Shown: positions 10,983 through 22,649 of the stretch, one piece after another
Numbering within the stretch: the first letter of the stretch is position 1
Layout of the letters: every line of letters starts with the position of its first letter
DNA from: Lampris incognitus
Taxonomy: Eukaryota > Chordata > Actinopteri > Lampriformes > Lampridae
DNA length: 64,000 nucleotides
Direction: 5' to 3'
Assembly: GCF_029633865.1 (NCBI RefSeq)
Contig: NC_079212.1
Coordinates: 149,300,541 to 149,364,540 of the forward strand
The notes under the pieces: model-generated
The model's input: only the letters and a program-made list of their open reading frames with translations
Told to the model about the DNA's origin: nothing
Databases searched by the model: none
Translations under genes and position numbers: made by a program

Positions 10983-13075
10983 ACATTACTTTCCAGTCAT
11001 TTAGCTGACGCTTTTATCCAAAGCGACTTGCAATAAGTGCATCATTTAATGTAGGAAATCAGGAGAACTACTAGTCATCAGAGGTCATAAGTGCATCTAA
11101 ACAAGCATCTAAGAGCAAAACCAGAGCTAAAGTAAAAGCGCGAGAAAGAGATTTCGAATACAATAAGTGCTAAGAGCAAGTGACAGGGTAGTAGTTCTTG
11201 AAGAGGTGAGTTTTTAACCTGCGCCGAAAGATAGGCAGCGACTCCGCTGTCCTGACATCAGTGGGGAGTTCATTCCACCACTGTGGGGCCAGGACAGAAA
11301 AGAGCTGTGACTGGGTTGATCGGCAGCAAGGGCCTCTGAGCAACAGGGCAACCAGGCGTCCTGAGGCAGCAGAGCGAAATTGTCGGGCGGGGGTGTAGGG
11401 CTTGACCATGGCCTGGAGATAGGAAGGAGCTGTTCCTTTCACTGCCCTGTAGGCTAGCACCAGAGTCTTAAACTGTATGCAAGCAGCTACTGGGAGCCAG
11501 TGTAGGGACATGAGAAGGGGAGTTGTGTGGGAGAACTTAGGGCGGTTGAACACCAGACGAGCTGCAGCTTTCTGAACAAGCTCCAGAGGTCTGATGGCCT
11601 ATGCTGGGGCGCCAGCAAGGAAGGAGTTGTGGTAGTCCAGCTAGGAGATGACCAGAGCCTGGATGAGCACCTCTGCCATCTCGTCGGTGAGCAATGGGTG
11701 AATCCTCTTGATGTTATAGAGGAGAAATCTGCAGGAGCGAGCAACCAATGCAACATTTGCAGCAAACAACAGTTGGTCATCCAGGATCACACCCAGATTC
11801 CTCGCAGTCCGAGTTGGCATCACCACGGTGTTGTCAATGGTGATGGCCAGGTCTCGGTGTGGGCAACCTTTCCCCAGGAGGAACATCAGCTCTGTCTTGT
11901 CTAGATTGAGCTTCAGGTGGTGTGTTGCCATTTACTCCGAGATGTCAGTCAAGCATGCAGCAATGTGTGTCTCTACTTGTGTGTCAGAGGAAGGACAGGA
12001 CAAGATCAGCTGGGTGTCATCGGCATAACAATGGTAACAGAAGTCATGCAAGCGAATAACAGAACCCAGGGATGTCGTGTACAGGGAGAAAAGGAGAAGA
12101 CCCAGAAAAGAACCTTGTGGAATGCCTGTAGTCAGTCTGCGAGGCTCTGACACAGATCCCCTCCATGTCACCTGGTAGGAGCGACCCGTCAGGTAGGTTG
12201 CAAACATTGAGAGTGCAGAGCCTGTGACACCCAGTCCCTCGAGGGTAGAGAAGAGGATCTGGTGGTTCACTGTGTCGAACGCAGCTGACAGGTCCAGGAG
12301 TATCAGGACAGAGGAGAGAGAGTTGGCTCTCGCAGAGGGCCATCTCTGTCGAGTAACCCACCCTGAACCCAGACTGGTTGGGGTCCAGGAGTTTGCTCTG
12401 GTGGAGGTACAAAGACATTTGGTTGAAGACAGCACGTTCAAGAGTTTTGGATAGAAAGGGTAGAAGGGAAACCGGTCTGTAGTTTTTGATGTCAGAGGGG
12501 TTAAGTGATGGTTTCTTGAGAAGGGGGGTGACTCTAGCAGTCTTGAAGGCAGATGGAAAGCACCCTGCCTGGAGGGAAGTGTTGATGAGGTGGGTTAGAA
12601 AGGGAAGGAGTTCAGGTGCTATAGACTGATGAAGAGGGGAGGGGACCGGGTCAAGGGAGCATGTGGTGGGGCAACTGGATGTGATGAGGTTGAGGACCTC
12701 GTCGGGGGAGAGGGGAGCGAGGTGGGATAGGGTGGGATGTTGAGAGGTGAGGGAGGGTGCAGAGGGTGGGATAGTGCAAGCAGCACTAACCGGGTAGTGA
12801 GAAAAGGAGGATCTGATGTTGTTTACCTTCTTGTCAAAGAAGTTAGCGAAGTCACCAGGGAGAAGGGAGGAAGTAGGAGGAGGAGGTGGGTGTTGAAGAC
12901 GTGTAGAGAAGGTTTCAAAGACTTTCTCAGGATTAGAGGCAGAGGATAGGATTTTAGAGCGATAGAAGGCAGCCTTATCAGCAGAAAGGGAGGAGGAGAA
13001 AGTGGAAAGAAGAGATTGGAAATTGAGAAGGTCCTCTGGGAGTTTGCCTTTTCTCCATTTGCGCTCTGCCACTCT
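10983..13075 (-). pseudogene. Rex1/Babar-like LINE, minus strand, frameshifted
   Basis: Reading from 13075 down: KLPEDLLNFQSLLSTF, then LLKKPSLNPSDIKNYRPVSL (RT motif 0-1), LSAAFDTVNHQI (first catalytic Asp), GIPQGSFLG, then CYADDTQLI (YADD), then HHLKLNLDKTELMFL, and a C-terminal LHWLPV...TFKTL-type segment ending RRRLKTHLFKNYYP. The pieces alternate between frames and a stop splits the core. The 3' end at 10983-11050 has CATTTAGCTGACGCTTTTAT and CCAAAGCGACTT, a tail seen in many fish LINEs. The endonuclease is absent, so it is 5'-truncated. Confidence 0.85.
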
Positions 13076-13081
13076 TGGCCG

Positions 13082-14050
13082 GGGATGGATCGAGCGGCTG
13101 AAAAACACTGCAAAGACTGCCATGGTTGCCAGATAGTAGCCAGACGCGACCCACCAGAACCACTGAGACCCACACCCCTTCCAGACGGGCCTTGGCAGGA
13201 TGTGGCCGTAGACTTGCTTGGACCCCTGCCATCCAACCATCCATTCTTGTAGTAGTAGATTACTATAGTCATTATTATGAATATGATATCTTGACATCTA
13301 CAACAACAGAGAAGGTTATTGATAGCCCAGAGTCAATATTTAGCCGTCACGGCTTACCAGTCACCTGTAAATCAGATAATGCCCCACAGTTCAAGCCTGA
13401 GCTATTATATTATTGTGAAAATAACGGCATCACACATCTGAAGACAACAGCTAAATGGGCTCAGGCCAATGGAGAGGTCGAGCGCCAGAATGCATCACTA
13501 ATGAAGAGAATCAGGATTGCTCATTCAGAAGGACTGGACTGGAAAAGGGAGCTGAGAAAATATGTGACTGTATACAGAAGCATCGACCCTACCATGACAG
13601 GGAAGAGTCCAGCAGAATTGCTCTTTAATCGTAAAGTGAGAGGAAAACTGCCAGATCTCACAGAGTCACGTACAGACATGCAAGTGCGTGATCGGGACCG
13701 GGAAGGGTAAATCCAACTGTACACAGATGAACGCCGGAGAGCACAGCACTCAGAGATAAACGTCGGTGACACCGTGCTTGTAAGGCAAGACAAAGTGGAT
13801 AAGTTTACCACTCCCTTTAATGGACTGGAGGAGACAAGCCATGACCAGGACGACACACAAGGGGTTGAGGACATCACAGTAAAGTAAGGGCATGGGTGAC
13901 GTGAGGATTGAGGATTTTTTAGTTTTATTGTCAGACACAGGTTTGTAAGATGTTTGGATGCAAAATTATTACAGAATTCAATTATCAGACACAGGTTTGT
14001 AAGATGTCTGTAGATCTTCAAGGAAAAAAGGGATGTCATGTATTGCGTTT
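13082..14050 (+). pseudogene. Ty3/gypsy integrase relic
   Basis: Starts at the end of the zinc-binding domain (HCKDCHGCQIVARRDPPEP), then PDGPWQDVAVDLLGPLP with the first catalytic Asp, CKSDNAPQF with the second, and GEVERQNASLMKR with the Glu. A frameshift near 13250 and a stop at 13708 break it. The end, VGDTVLVRQDKVDKFTTPF, is the C-terminal integrase fold. An A/G run near 14020-14032 before TGTCATGTATTG may be the polypurine tract and LTR start. The 5' part has been replaced by the neighbouring LINE. Confidence 0.8.
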
Positions 14051-14180
14051 GGATTGTAACAAGAGAATTCATTCAGTAAAATATTGAAATGCGAGTATGC
14101 GTTTGTCGTTCGTTTTGATTCAATTCAGTGAATATTGTAATGATCTGGTTTCAAGTATTAAGACATAAACACAACAGTAC

Positions 14181-16347
14181 GCTATGCCACTCCCCTGCTT
14201 CGAAAGAAAGTCATGCCCTGCCTACAAGCCCCCAAGGAACCAGTCATGCCGAATCTGAGAAGTACCGACAGACGACTTCCCAAGAACCCAGAGCAATCTG
14301 AGGCCTACAGTGCAGACATGCAGAAGCTAATCCAAGCTGGTGCAGTAACGAAGCTAAGCCCCGGAGTGGACCAACCAGGCATCACCCGAGAGGTACACGT
14401 GTTCTGCGATGCATCCGAACAGGCATATGGCTCAGTGGCATACCTAAGGACAGTTAACAGTCAGGATGATGTCCACCTGTCCATCCTGAAGGCCCAATCC
14501 AGAGTCGCGCCCAAATGACTACACTCCATGCCCAGATTGGAGCTTTGTGCAGCCGTGACTGCAGCTCTGCTGTCGAACCTCATACAACGGGAGCTTACCC
14601 TGAAGATCGACCACCAGACCATCCTGTGGAGGGACTCCATCACAGTGCTGAGTTGGCTACAGTCCGAGTCCTGTCGCTACAAGGTATTCGTTGGCACCAG
14701 AGTCGCAGAAATTCAAGAGCTTACAGATCTTCATAAATGGCGTTATGTGGACTCAGCGAGGAATCCTGCGGATAACATCACAAGAGGCAAGACCCTGAAA
14801 GAGCTGGTGGAGCCTAACAAATGGAGCCAAGGACCCCCATTCCTCCTGCACCCTCCAGACAGTTGGCCTGTGAAGCCTGCCGGTGAACCTGATGAGCATG
14901 TCTCTGAGCTCCGCAAGTCCACCTTCTGTGGTGTCACCTCAACTGTGTCCAGTACACCGTTAACCGATGTGAGTCGGTGTAACACCTGGAAGGAGCTCCT
15001 AGAAGCTACAGCACAGGTGCTGCACGGGGCGGCAGATTAGAGTGTTGACCCCACTGCTGAAGATTACCGCAACGCAGAGACACTCATCTTCAAGAGAGGC
15101 CAGCAGGATAGCTTCCCAGAGGAGCTCCGACTTCTGAAGGCAGGCAAACCCATTCCCTCTAGTAGCCGACTACTTACCTTGGCCCCCAACTTTGATTAAG
15201 CCAGCGAGCTCATCCATGTCGGAGGCAGACTCCGTCGAGCAGAAGATTTGGACCAGGCAACTGTGCACCTTATTGTCCTAGACCCTAGTCACCCATCCAC
15301 CAAACTCCTGATCCAGGATATCGACAGCCGGCTGAACCATCCTGGCCCAGAGAGAGTGTTTGCTGAGCTTTGTCGAGCTTCGCTGAGCTTCTGGATCCTG
15401 CGCGGGCGTGAAGCTATCCGCAGTTACCAACACACCTGCACTGAATGCCGACGTTGGAAGGCCCGACCAGCTGTCCCCAAGATGGCGGACTTGCCCCCTG
15501 CTTGTTTGCGTCTCTTTAAGCCTGCATTCCACTCCACGGGAATGGACTGCTTTGGACCATTCCACGTTAAGGTGGGACGACGCAACGAGAAAGGATGGGG
15601 TATAATCTTCTAATGTCTCCCCACCCGAGGTGTACACTTGGACCTCCTGGCCAACATCGATGCCGACTCCTTCCTGATGGCCCTCAGGCAATTCATTGCC
15701 TGACGGGGGACACCAGCAGAGCTGTTCTCTGATCAGGGAACAAACTTCCGGGGATGAGAGAGGGAACGACGTCAGTCCGTCGCCGAGCTGTCTCCTAAGC
15801 TACAATGACAGCTTGCTAAGCAGAAGATCGGAGGAGTACTTCGGATCGTTCTTCTGGAAGTGGAAGGGATCCTCAACTCGAAGCCACTGGGCTATGTCTC
15901 TTCCAGTCTCACCTTGACCCCATTACACTCAACGTCCTATTGATGGGGCGGCCTGACGGATCTCTACCTCAGATCGTCTATCCCGAGACAGAACTCATCA
16001 ATCGGCGCCACTGGAGGAACTCTCAGGTCTTAGCAGACCAGTTCTGGTCTAGTTTCATCAGGAACTATCTTCCTGGCCTGCAAACCCGCCAGCAGTGGCA
16101 CTCCACTCCAGTCGACCTCACTGAAGATTCTGTAGTGATGCTGGTCGATCCGCATCTGCCACGAGCCCTTTGGCCCACTGGGCATGTCATCAAATTACAC
16201 AAGAGTGCTGACGGTCACGTCAGGTCAGCCGATGTGAGGATCAAGGACTGTGTCTACACCAGACCACTAGCCCGACTGGTTGTCTTGCCAGCCATTCCAG
16301 ATAGTGAAGAGGAGCAGAACCCGAGTGCCTCAACCCCTCCTTTGTAG
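14181..16347 (+). pseudogene. BEL/Pao retrotransposon pol relic
   Basis: Encodes the upstream edge of the RT (LLRKKVMPCLQAPKEPVMPN), then after an internal deletion the RNase H start (VFCDASEQAYGSVAYLR), the BEL-specific MPRLELCAAVTAALLSNLI and DSITVLSWLQSE, RNPADNITRG, the integrase zinc segment (HPGPERVFAELCRASL), FHSTGMDCFGPF, and the BEL C-terminal RHWRNSQVLADQFWSSFIR. In-frame stops and frameshifts are scattered throughout. The catalytic RT core is missing. Confidence 0.87.
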
Positions 16348-16399
16348 ACTATTGTCACCTTTCGGTGTAGCAAATGTACTTTATACATTTGGGGGTGGC

Positions 16400-17330
16400 T
16401 GTTAGAAAGGCTCCATTCACAAAGCTGATGATTGACAGATCTTGGCCCCGCCCCCAAGACCAGACTCCTTCTGGGGCTAACCTCCCAACAGAGACGAGGA
16501 GAAAGTTTGCTGCTAGCCTAGCAACCTTACGTTTCCAGCCTAATATTACGAGAAGACAATCTAAGTTGGAGTTTGTATTTTGATCTGTGCATGTGTGCGT
16601 CCATGAGGATATGTAAGTCCCCCCTTGTCCTTAGTGCACAACACTGACTTGTTATTTGCTGAGATAACGTTAGCCTATTGTACGTTGTTTGGATTAGTTG
16701 TAAGAGTCCGCTAGCAACAGAGCCGTTAGCCTCCTCTCGTCACAGTATTTAGCTAGGTGGCTCGGGACACGTTATGAATGTCTTATGGATGCTAGCCTAT
16801 CGGGCCCGTTATGGATGTACTTGTTATGAGCCTTATTCTCTGTGTGTACGAGCTACATGTTTGGTTAGCTAGACTGTATACTGAGCTAGGCTATGTATTC
16901 TTCAGATCATCTGTTGTCGTCAGCTATAGCCTAATAACGTTACAGCCTGATGTTGGACTTTGACTTGAATGCTAGATCTGTTCGTTTACTAATGGTAGTA
17001 TGGTTTGTAATGTGTTACAGACCACACAGCATGTTAATAATTGAGAAACATGGTCACTTATGTAAAACTATCAAACCTCACACAAAACTATTAAAACTGA
17101 AAACAGCAAGTTACCAAAGAATATACGTATTTATAAGCTAAAAGGATAACTAAGTCAAAACAGCTAGGCAACAAGAAATATTTAAAGACACACTAGGTGA
17201 AAAACAGCTACAGCTAGAATAAGACAGCTACAGCAAGAATAAGATCCGACTAGTTCCCACTAGGAACCAGCAGCAGATCTATAGAGAAAAGGACTAATAC
17301 TCAAGCAGCTGGAATAAGACTAATAGCAAC
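16400..17330 (+). repeat. probable 3' LTR of the BEL/Pao element and flank
   Basis: A GGGGGTGGC purine tract is followed by TGTTAGAAAGGC, the usual TG start of an LTR, immediately after the pol relic. No matching 5' LTR is in the window, so the end was not fixed. The last part (about 17160-17330) has AAGACAGCTACAGC-type short repeats. Confidence 0.45.
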
Positions 17331-17815
17331 TTGTTAAACAAGAAAGATGATACTCTATTCCAGATGAACCAGCAATTCAGAATCACTCCTGGAGTTAAAA
17401 TTCACACTGGGTTGTTGCCTCAAGTGAAGGAGTTCAAGTATCTCGGGGTCTTGTTCACGAGTGAGGGTAGGATGGAGTGGGAGATTGACAGGCGGATTGG
17501 TGCAGCATCAAGAGTAGAACGCTGCTTCTTCTTCACATCAAAAGTTGAGGTGGTTCGGGCATCTGATTAGGATGTCTCCTTGTCACCTTCCTTTGGAAGT
17601 TTTCCGGGCAAGTCCAGCTGGGGGGAGACCCCGGGGTAGACCCAGAACTTGCTGGAGGGACTACATGTTCAATCTGGCCTGGGAACGTCTTGGGATCCCC
17701 CAGGAGGTGCTGGAGGGCGTTACTGGGTAGAGGGACGTCTGGAGTGCCCTTCTTAGCTTGCTGCCACCACGACCTGACCCCGGAGAAGCGGCTGATGATG
17801 AGATGATATGAGATA
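17331..17815 (+). pseudogene. 3' end of a fish LINE (same family as 10690-10982)
   Basis: Encodes KEFKYLGVLFTSEGRMEW and EIDRRIGAASRVERC, then in a second frame HLIRMSPCHLPLEVFRASP, RPRGRPRTCWRDYMFNLAWERL and GIPQEVLEGVTG, ending with a TGATGATGAGATGA tail. The intervening region between EIDRRIGAAS and the HLIRMSP segment is deleted. Clade not fixed. Confidence 0.75.
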
Positions 17816-18118
17816 ATTACAGAGGCATTTGTGTGAACATAATCTGGGGAAGGTCTTCCACAACATTATAAATTCTTGGCTCATACACTTCCTTACGAAA
17901 CAATGTCCTGAGCAAAGGTCAAATTGGATTCCTACGAAATCATCTCACATCAGACCATATTTACACCCTACACAACCTGGTCGACAAATATGTTTATTAA
18001 AATAAGAATGTTTCATTGACTTCAAAAAAGCATTTGATTCAATATGGCACATTGGTATATGTTGCAAACTACTTCAAAGTGGCGTAGGGGGTAAAACATG
18101 TGACTTACTAAAACCTAT

Positions 18119-18431
18119 GTGTGCAAACAACATGTGCAGCATCAAGATTGGAACATCCTTTATTTCTCAAGAATGTGTGGGGTGAGACAAGGTTGCTGTT
18201 TATCACCTACCCTGTTCAACATTTATATTAATGAATTGACCACCATGTTGGAACAGTCCACAGCACCTGGTCTTACACTTCATAACGCTGAGATCAAATT
18301 CCTGCTGTACGCAGATGATTTAATACTGTTAAATCCAACAAAAGATGAACTACAACAGAGTTTGGACAGACTTGAATGTTACTGTCAGACCTGGACCCTG
18401 GCAATTAACATCAAAAAGACCAAAACAATTA
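18119..18431 (+). pseudogene. reverse transcriptase core of the split I/Nimb-like LINE
   Basis: RT motifs GVRQGCCLSP and LLYADDLILL are in one frame. The frame continues across the RTE insertion at KKTKTI, where the 19-bp duplicated target lies. Confidence 0.8.
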
Positions 18432-18495
18432 CTACTACTACTTTCGGCTGCTCCCGTTAGGGGTCGCCACAGCGGATCATCCGTTTCCATTTCTT

Positions 18496-18808
18496 TTTTT
18501 TTTTTTTTCTAAATTTATTTCTGATTTTTCCCTTTTTCTCCCAATTTAGTGGCCAATCGATCCCTATTTTAATTCAAACACCCACCCTCGCACTGTATGC
18601 GTTCGCCAACTGCATCTCTCCGGCCGGCAGTCTCGAAGGAGACCGCCTCGCCACTTTCGTGACAAGGCGACTCCAAGCCGAACCACTGTTTTTCCGACAC
18701 ACACAGAGACGCATTCACGTGACGAACACAAGCCGACTCCGCCCCCCTCCCGAAGACAGCGTTGCCAATGATCGCTGCTTCGTCGAGTCCGGCCATAGTC
18801 GGATCTGA
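18496..18808 (-). mobile_element. SINE copy 2 inserted in the end of the RTE ORF
   Basis: 313 bp, reverse orientation, with its A tail at the left (T run 18493-18509) and a 17-bp duplication ATCCGTTTCCATTTCTT at 18479-18495 and 18809-18825. Body shares GGCAACGCTGTCTT, GGGGGGCGGAGT and CACGAAAGTGG with copies at 5458 and 59772. It is younger than the RTE copy. Confidence 0.9.
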
Positions 18809-21738
18809 ATCCGTTTCCATTTCTTCCTGTCTTCTGCGTCTTCCTCTGTCACACCAGCCACCTGCATGTCTTCCCTCACCACATCCATAAACCTCCTCTT
18901 TGGCCTTCCTCTTCTCCTCTTCCCTGGCAGCTCCATATTCAGCATCCTTCTCCCAATATACTCAGCATCTCTCCTCCACACATGTCCAAGCCATCTCAAT
19001 CTTGCCTCTCTTGCTTTGTCTCCAAACCGTCCAACCTGAGCGGTCCCTCTAATATAATCGTTCCTAATCCTGTCCTTCTTCGTTACTCCCAGTGAAAATC
19101 TTAGCATCTTCAACTCTGCCACCTCCAGCTCCGCCTCCTGTCTTTTCGTCAGTGCCACTGTCTCCAAACCATATAACATAGCTGGTCTCACAACCATCTT
19201 GTAAACTTTCCCTTTAACTCTTGCTGGTACCCTTCTGTCGCAAATCACTCCTGACACACTTCTCCACCCACTCCAACCTGCATGCACTCTCTTTTTCACC
19301 TCTCTACTGCACTCCCCGTTACTTTGGACAGTTGACCCCAAGTATTTAAACTCGGATGTCTTTGTCACCTCCACTCCTTGCATCCTGACCATTCCACTGT
19401 CCTCTCTCTCGTTCACGCATAGGTATTCCGTCTTGCTCCTACTGACTTTCATTCCTCTTCTCTCTAGTGCATACCTCCACCTCTCCAGGCTCTCCTCAAC
19501 CTGCACCCTACTCTCACTACAGATCACAATGTCATCCGCGAACATCATCGTCCATGGAGACTCCTGCCTGATCTTGTCCGTCAACCTGTCCATCACCATT
19601 GCAAACAAGAAAGGGCTAAGAGCCGATCCTTGATGTAATCCCACCTCCACCTTGAACCCATCCGTCATTCCAACCGCACACCTCACCATTGTCACACTTC
19701 CCTCATATGTATCCTGCACCACTCCTATATACTTCTCTGCAACTCCTGACTTCCTCATACAATACCACACCTCCTCTCTCGGTACTCTGTCATAAGCTTT
19801 CTCTAAATCTACAAAGACACAATGCAACTCTTTCTGGCCTTCTCTATACTTCTCAATCAACATTCTCAAAGCAAACATCGCATCTGTGGTGCTCTTTCGT
19901 GGCATGAAACCATACTGCTGCTCGCTGATCGTCACCTCTCCTCTTAACCTAGCTTCTATTACTCTTTCCCAAATCTTCATGCTGTGGCTGATCAACTTTA
20001 TACCTCTGTAGTTGTTACAGTTCTGCACATCGCCCTTGTTCTTGAAAATCGGTACCAGTATGCTTCTTCTCCACTCCTCAGGCATCCTCTCACTTTCCAG
20101 GATTGTGTTAAACAATCTAGTTAGAAACTCCACTGCCATCTCTCCTAAACATCTCCATGCCTCCACAGGTATGTCATCAGGACCAACTGCCTTTCCATTC
20201 TTCATCCTCTTCATAGCTGCCCTCACTTCCTCCTTGCTAATCCGCTGAACTTCCTGATTCACTATCCCTACATCATCCAACCTTCTCTCTCTCTCATTTT
20301 CTTCATTCATCAGCCCCTCAAAGTATTCCTTCCACCTTCTTAGCACACTCTCCTCGCTTGTCAGCACATTTCCATCTCTATCCTTGATCGCCCTAACTTG
20401 CTGCACATCCTTTGCAGCTTGGTCCCTCTGTCTAGCCAATCGGTACAAGTCCTTTTCTCCTTCCTTAGTGTCTAATCTGTCATACAACTCACCATACGCC
20501 TTTTCCTTTGCCTTTGCCACCTCTCTCTTTGCTTTACGCTGCATCTCCTTGTACTCCTGTCTACTTTCTTCATCTCTCTGACTATCCCACTTCTTCTTTG
20601 CCAACCTTTTCCTCTGTATAATTTGCTGTACTTCCTCATTCCACCACCAAGTCTCCTTGTCTTCCTTCCTCTGTCCTGATGACACACCAAGTACCTTCCT
20701 AGCTGTCTCCCTCACTATTTCTGCAGTGGTTTTCCAGCCATCTGGCAACTCTTCACTACCACCCAGTGCCTGTCTTAACTCCTGCCTGAACTCCACACAA
20801 CAGTCTTCCTTCTTCAACTTCCACCATTTGATCTTCGGCTGTGTCTTCACTCGCTTCCTCTTCTTGGTCTCCAAAGTCATCCTACAGACCACCATCCGAT
20901 GCTGCCTGGCTACGCTCTCCCCTGTCACCACCTTGCAGTCTCCAATCCCTTTTAGATGGTGCCTTCTACATAAGATATAGTCCACCTGTGTGCACTTTCC
21001 TCCACTCTTGCACGTCACCCTGTGTTCCTCCCTCTTCTTGAAATATGTATTCACCACAGCCATTTCCATCCTTTTCGCAAAATCGACCACCATCTGTCCT
21101 TCCACATTTCTCTTCTTGACTCCATACTTTCCCATCACCTCCTCATCACCTCTGTTCCCTTCACCAACATGTCCATTGAAGTCCGCTCCAATCACCACTC
21201 TCTCCTCCTTGGGTACCCTCTCCACCATGTCGTCCAACTCATTCCAGAATTCTTCTTTTTCATCCATCTCACACCCAACTTGCGGGGCATATGCGCTGAT
21301 AACATTCAGCAATAAACCTTCAATTTCCAGCTTCATACTCATCACTCTGTCTGACACTCTCTTCACCTCCAGCACGCTCTTGACATACTCTTCCTTCAGA
21401 ATTACCCCTACCCCATTTCTCCTCCCATTCACACCATGGTAGAAGAGTTTGAACCCACCTCCGATACTCCTGGCCTTACTCCCCTTCCACCTGGTCTCTT
21501 GCACACACAGTATGCCTACCTTTCTTCTTTCCATCATGTCAGCCAGGTCTCTCCCTTTACCAGTCATAGTGCCAACATTCAAAGTTCCAACTCTCACCTC
21601 CACATGCCTACCCTTCCTCCTCTCTAGCTGCCTCTGGACATGCTTTCCTCCTCTCCTTCTCCTTCGCCCAACAGTAGCATAGTTTCCACCGACACCCTGC
21701 TGGTTAACAGTACCGGTGGCGGTATTTATGATCCGCAT
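18715..21738 (-). CDS. RTE retrotransposon endonuclease-reverse transcriptase
   Basis: A 1007-residue polyprotein for target-primed retrotransposition. Residues about 46-290 are an APE-type endonuclease: LNVGTMTGKG (N54), QETRWKG (E81), GADFNGHVG (D186, N188), VDYIL (D253) and H280, where the usual SDH reads RQH. Residues about 500-760 are the reverse transcriptase: KNGKAVGPDDIP, FVDLEKAYDRVP (643-654), HQGSALSPFLF and MMFADDIVI (733-736 FADD). The C-terminus has KYLGSTVQ, RLRWLGHVWRR and RGRPKRRFMD. No stop interrupts it. The last 30 or so residues after KKWKRI are encoded by an inserted SINE, replacing the normal short tail. The start at 21738 gives a basic leader; a start nearer the endonuclease is possible. 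Confidence 0.92.
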   Translation of the reverse strand: MRIINTATGTVNQQGVGGNYATVGRRRRRGGKHVQRQLERRKGRHVEVRVGTLNVGTMTGKGRDLADMMERRKVGILCVQETRWKGSKARSIGGGFKLFYHGVNGRRNGVGVILKEEYVKSVLEVKRVSDRVMSMKLEIEGLLLNVISAYAPQVGCEMDEKEEFWNELDDMVERVPKEERVVIGADFNGHVGEGNRGDEEVMGKYGVKKRNVEGQMVVDFAKRMEMAVVNTYFKKREEHRVTCKSGGKCTQVDYILCRRHHLKGIGDCKVVTGESVARQHRMVVCRMTLETKKRKRVKTQPKIKWWKLKKEDCCVEFRQELRQALGGSEELPDGWKTTAEIVRETARKVLGVSSGQRKEDKETWWWNEEVQQIIQRKRLAKKKWDSQRDEESRQEYKEMQRKAKREVAKAKEKAYGELYDRLDTKEGEKDLYRLARQRDQAAKDVQQVRAIKDRDGNVLTSEESVLRRWKEYFEGLMNEENERERRLDDVGIVNQEVQRISKEEVRAAMKRMKNGKAVGPDDIPVEAWRCLGEMAVEFLTRLFNTILESERMPEEWRRSILVPIFKNKGDVQNCNNYRGIKLISHSMKIWERVIEARLRGEVTISEQQYGFMPRKSTTDAMFALRMLIEKYREGQKELHCVFVDLEKAYDRVPREEVWYCMRKSGVAEKYIGVVQDTYEGSVTMVRCAVGMTDGFKVEVGLHQGSALSPFLFAMVMDRLTDKIRQESPWTMMFADDIVICSESRVQVEESLERWRYALERRGMKVSRSKTEYLCVNEREDSGMVRMQGVEVTKTSEFKYLGSTVQSNGECSREVKKRVHAGWSGWRSVSGVICDRRVPARVKGKVYKMVVRPAMLYGLETVALTKRQEAELEVAELKMLRFSLGVTKKDRIRNDYIRGTAQVGRFGDKAREARLRWLGHVWRRDAEYIGRRMLNMELPGKRRRGRPKRRFMDVVREDMQVAGVTEEDAEDRKKWKRIQIRLWPDSTKQRSLATLSSGGGRSRLVFVT

Positions 21739-22649
21739 ATTTGATTTGGCAAAGATTTTATGCCGGATGCCCTTCCTGACGCAACCCTCCCCATTTGTCC
21801 GGGCTTGGGACCGGCACTAAGGATGCACTGGCTTGTGCATCCTCAGTGGCTGGGTTAAAAAGACCAAAACAATTATATTTCAAAAAACGATCCAGATGTC
21901 AGGGAAACAAATATCACTTTACAATTGGAACACATGCCATTGAAAACTGTTTGGAATATAATTATTTCGGCTTGAAAATAAGTTCCACTGGAAATTTCAA
22001 CCCAGCAGTCAAGGAACTGGGAGAGAAAGCACGCAGGGCATTTTATGCAATCAAAAGGCAAAGTCACATTCAGATTCCAATCTTAATTTGGCTCAAATAA
22101 CTTCAATCAATTATACAACCCATTCTGCTCTATGGAAGTGAAGTGTGGGGCCCGCAAACAAACCTAAATGTGGACAATGGGCAAAACATCCAATTGAAAA
22201 TGCACACACTGAATTTTGTAAAAGCATCCTGCAGGTGCACAGGACACAACTAATAATGCCTGCAGAGCTGAATTGGGCCAATTTCCATTATTACTGAAGA
22301 TCCAAAAATGACCAATTAAATATTGGCTTCATTTAAAAGAAAGTGACCCCCACTCCTCGCACCACAAAACCCTGCAGAGCCACGAGATGAGAGCAAAGAC
22401 GAAGGTCACCTTACTCAGCTGGTCCTGATGCTCCGTTCCAGTCCAAGCAGTGTTCTGCCTCAGGACCAGTCTGACCCCAGGACTATCTGAGTCAACCAAA
22501 TTATAACACAACAGAAACAAAAGTACCTCACCTATTGGAACACAAAATCATACACACAAAGTAAAATGCAAAGCTATCTGGCTCTAAAGAGACAGAACAC
22601 GGTGGCAACCTACCTGAGCACAGTGACTGATGTTAAACAGACATATGTG

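Larger units (their letters stand above)
18432..21856 (-). mobile_element. full-length RTE-clade LINE with 19-bp target duplication
   Basis: About 3.4 kb including one SINE. It is flanked by identical 19-bp copies of AAAAAGACCAAAACAATTA at 18413-18431 and 21857-21875. The 3' end is a GTA-repeat tail (18432-18442 on the + strand as TAC repeats). It carries a single long ORF and lies inside an older LINE. The perfect duplication and open frame argue for a fairly recent insertion. Confidence 0.92.
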
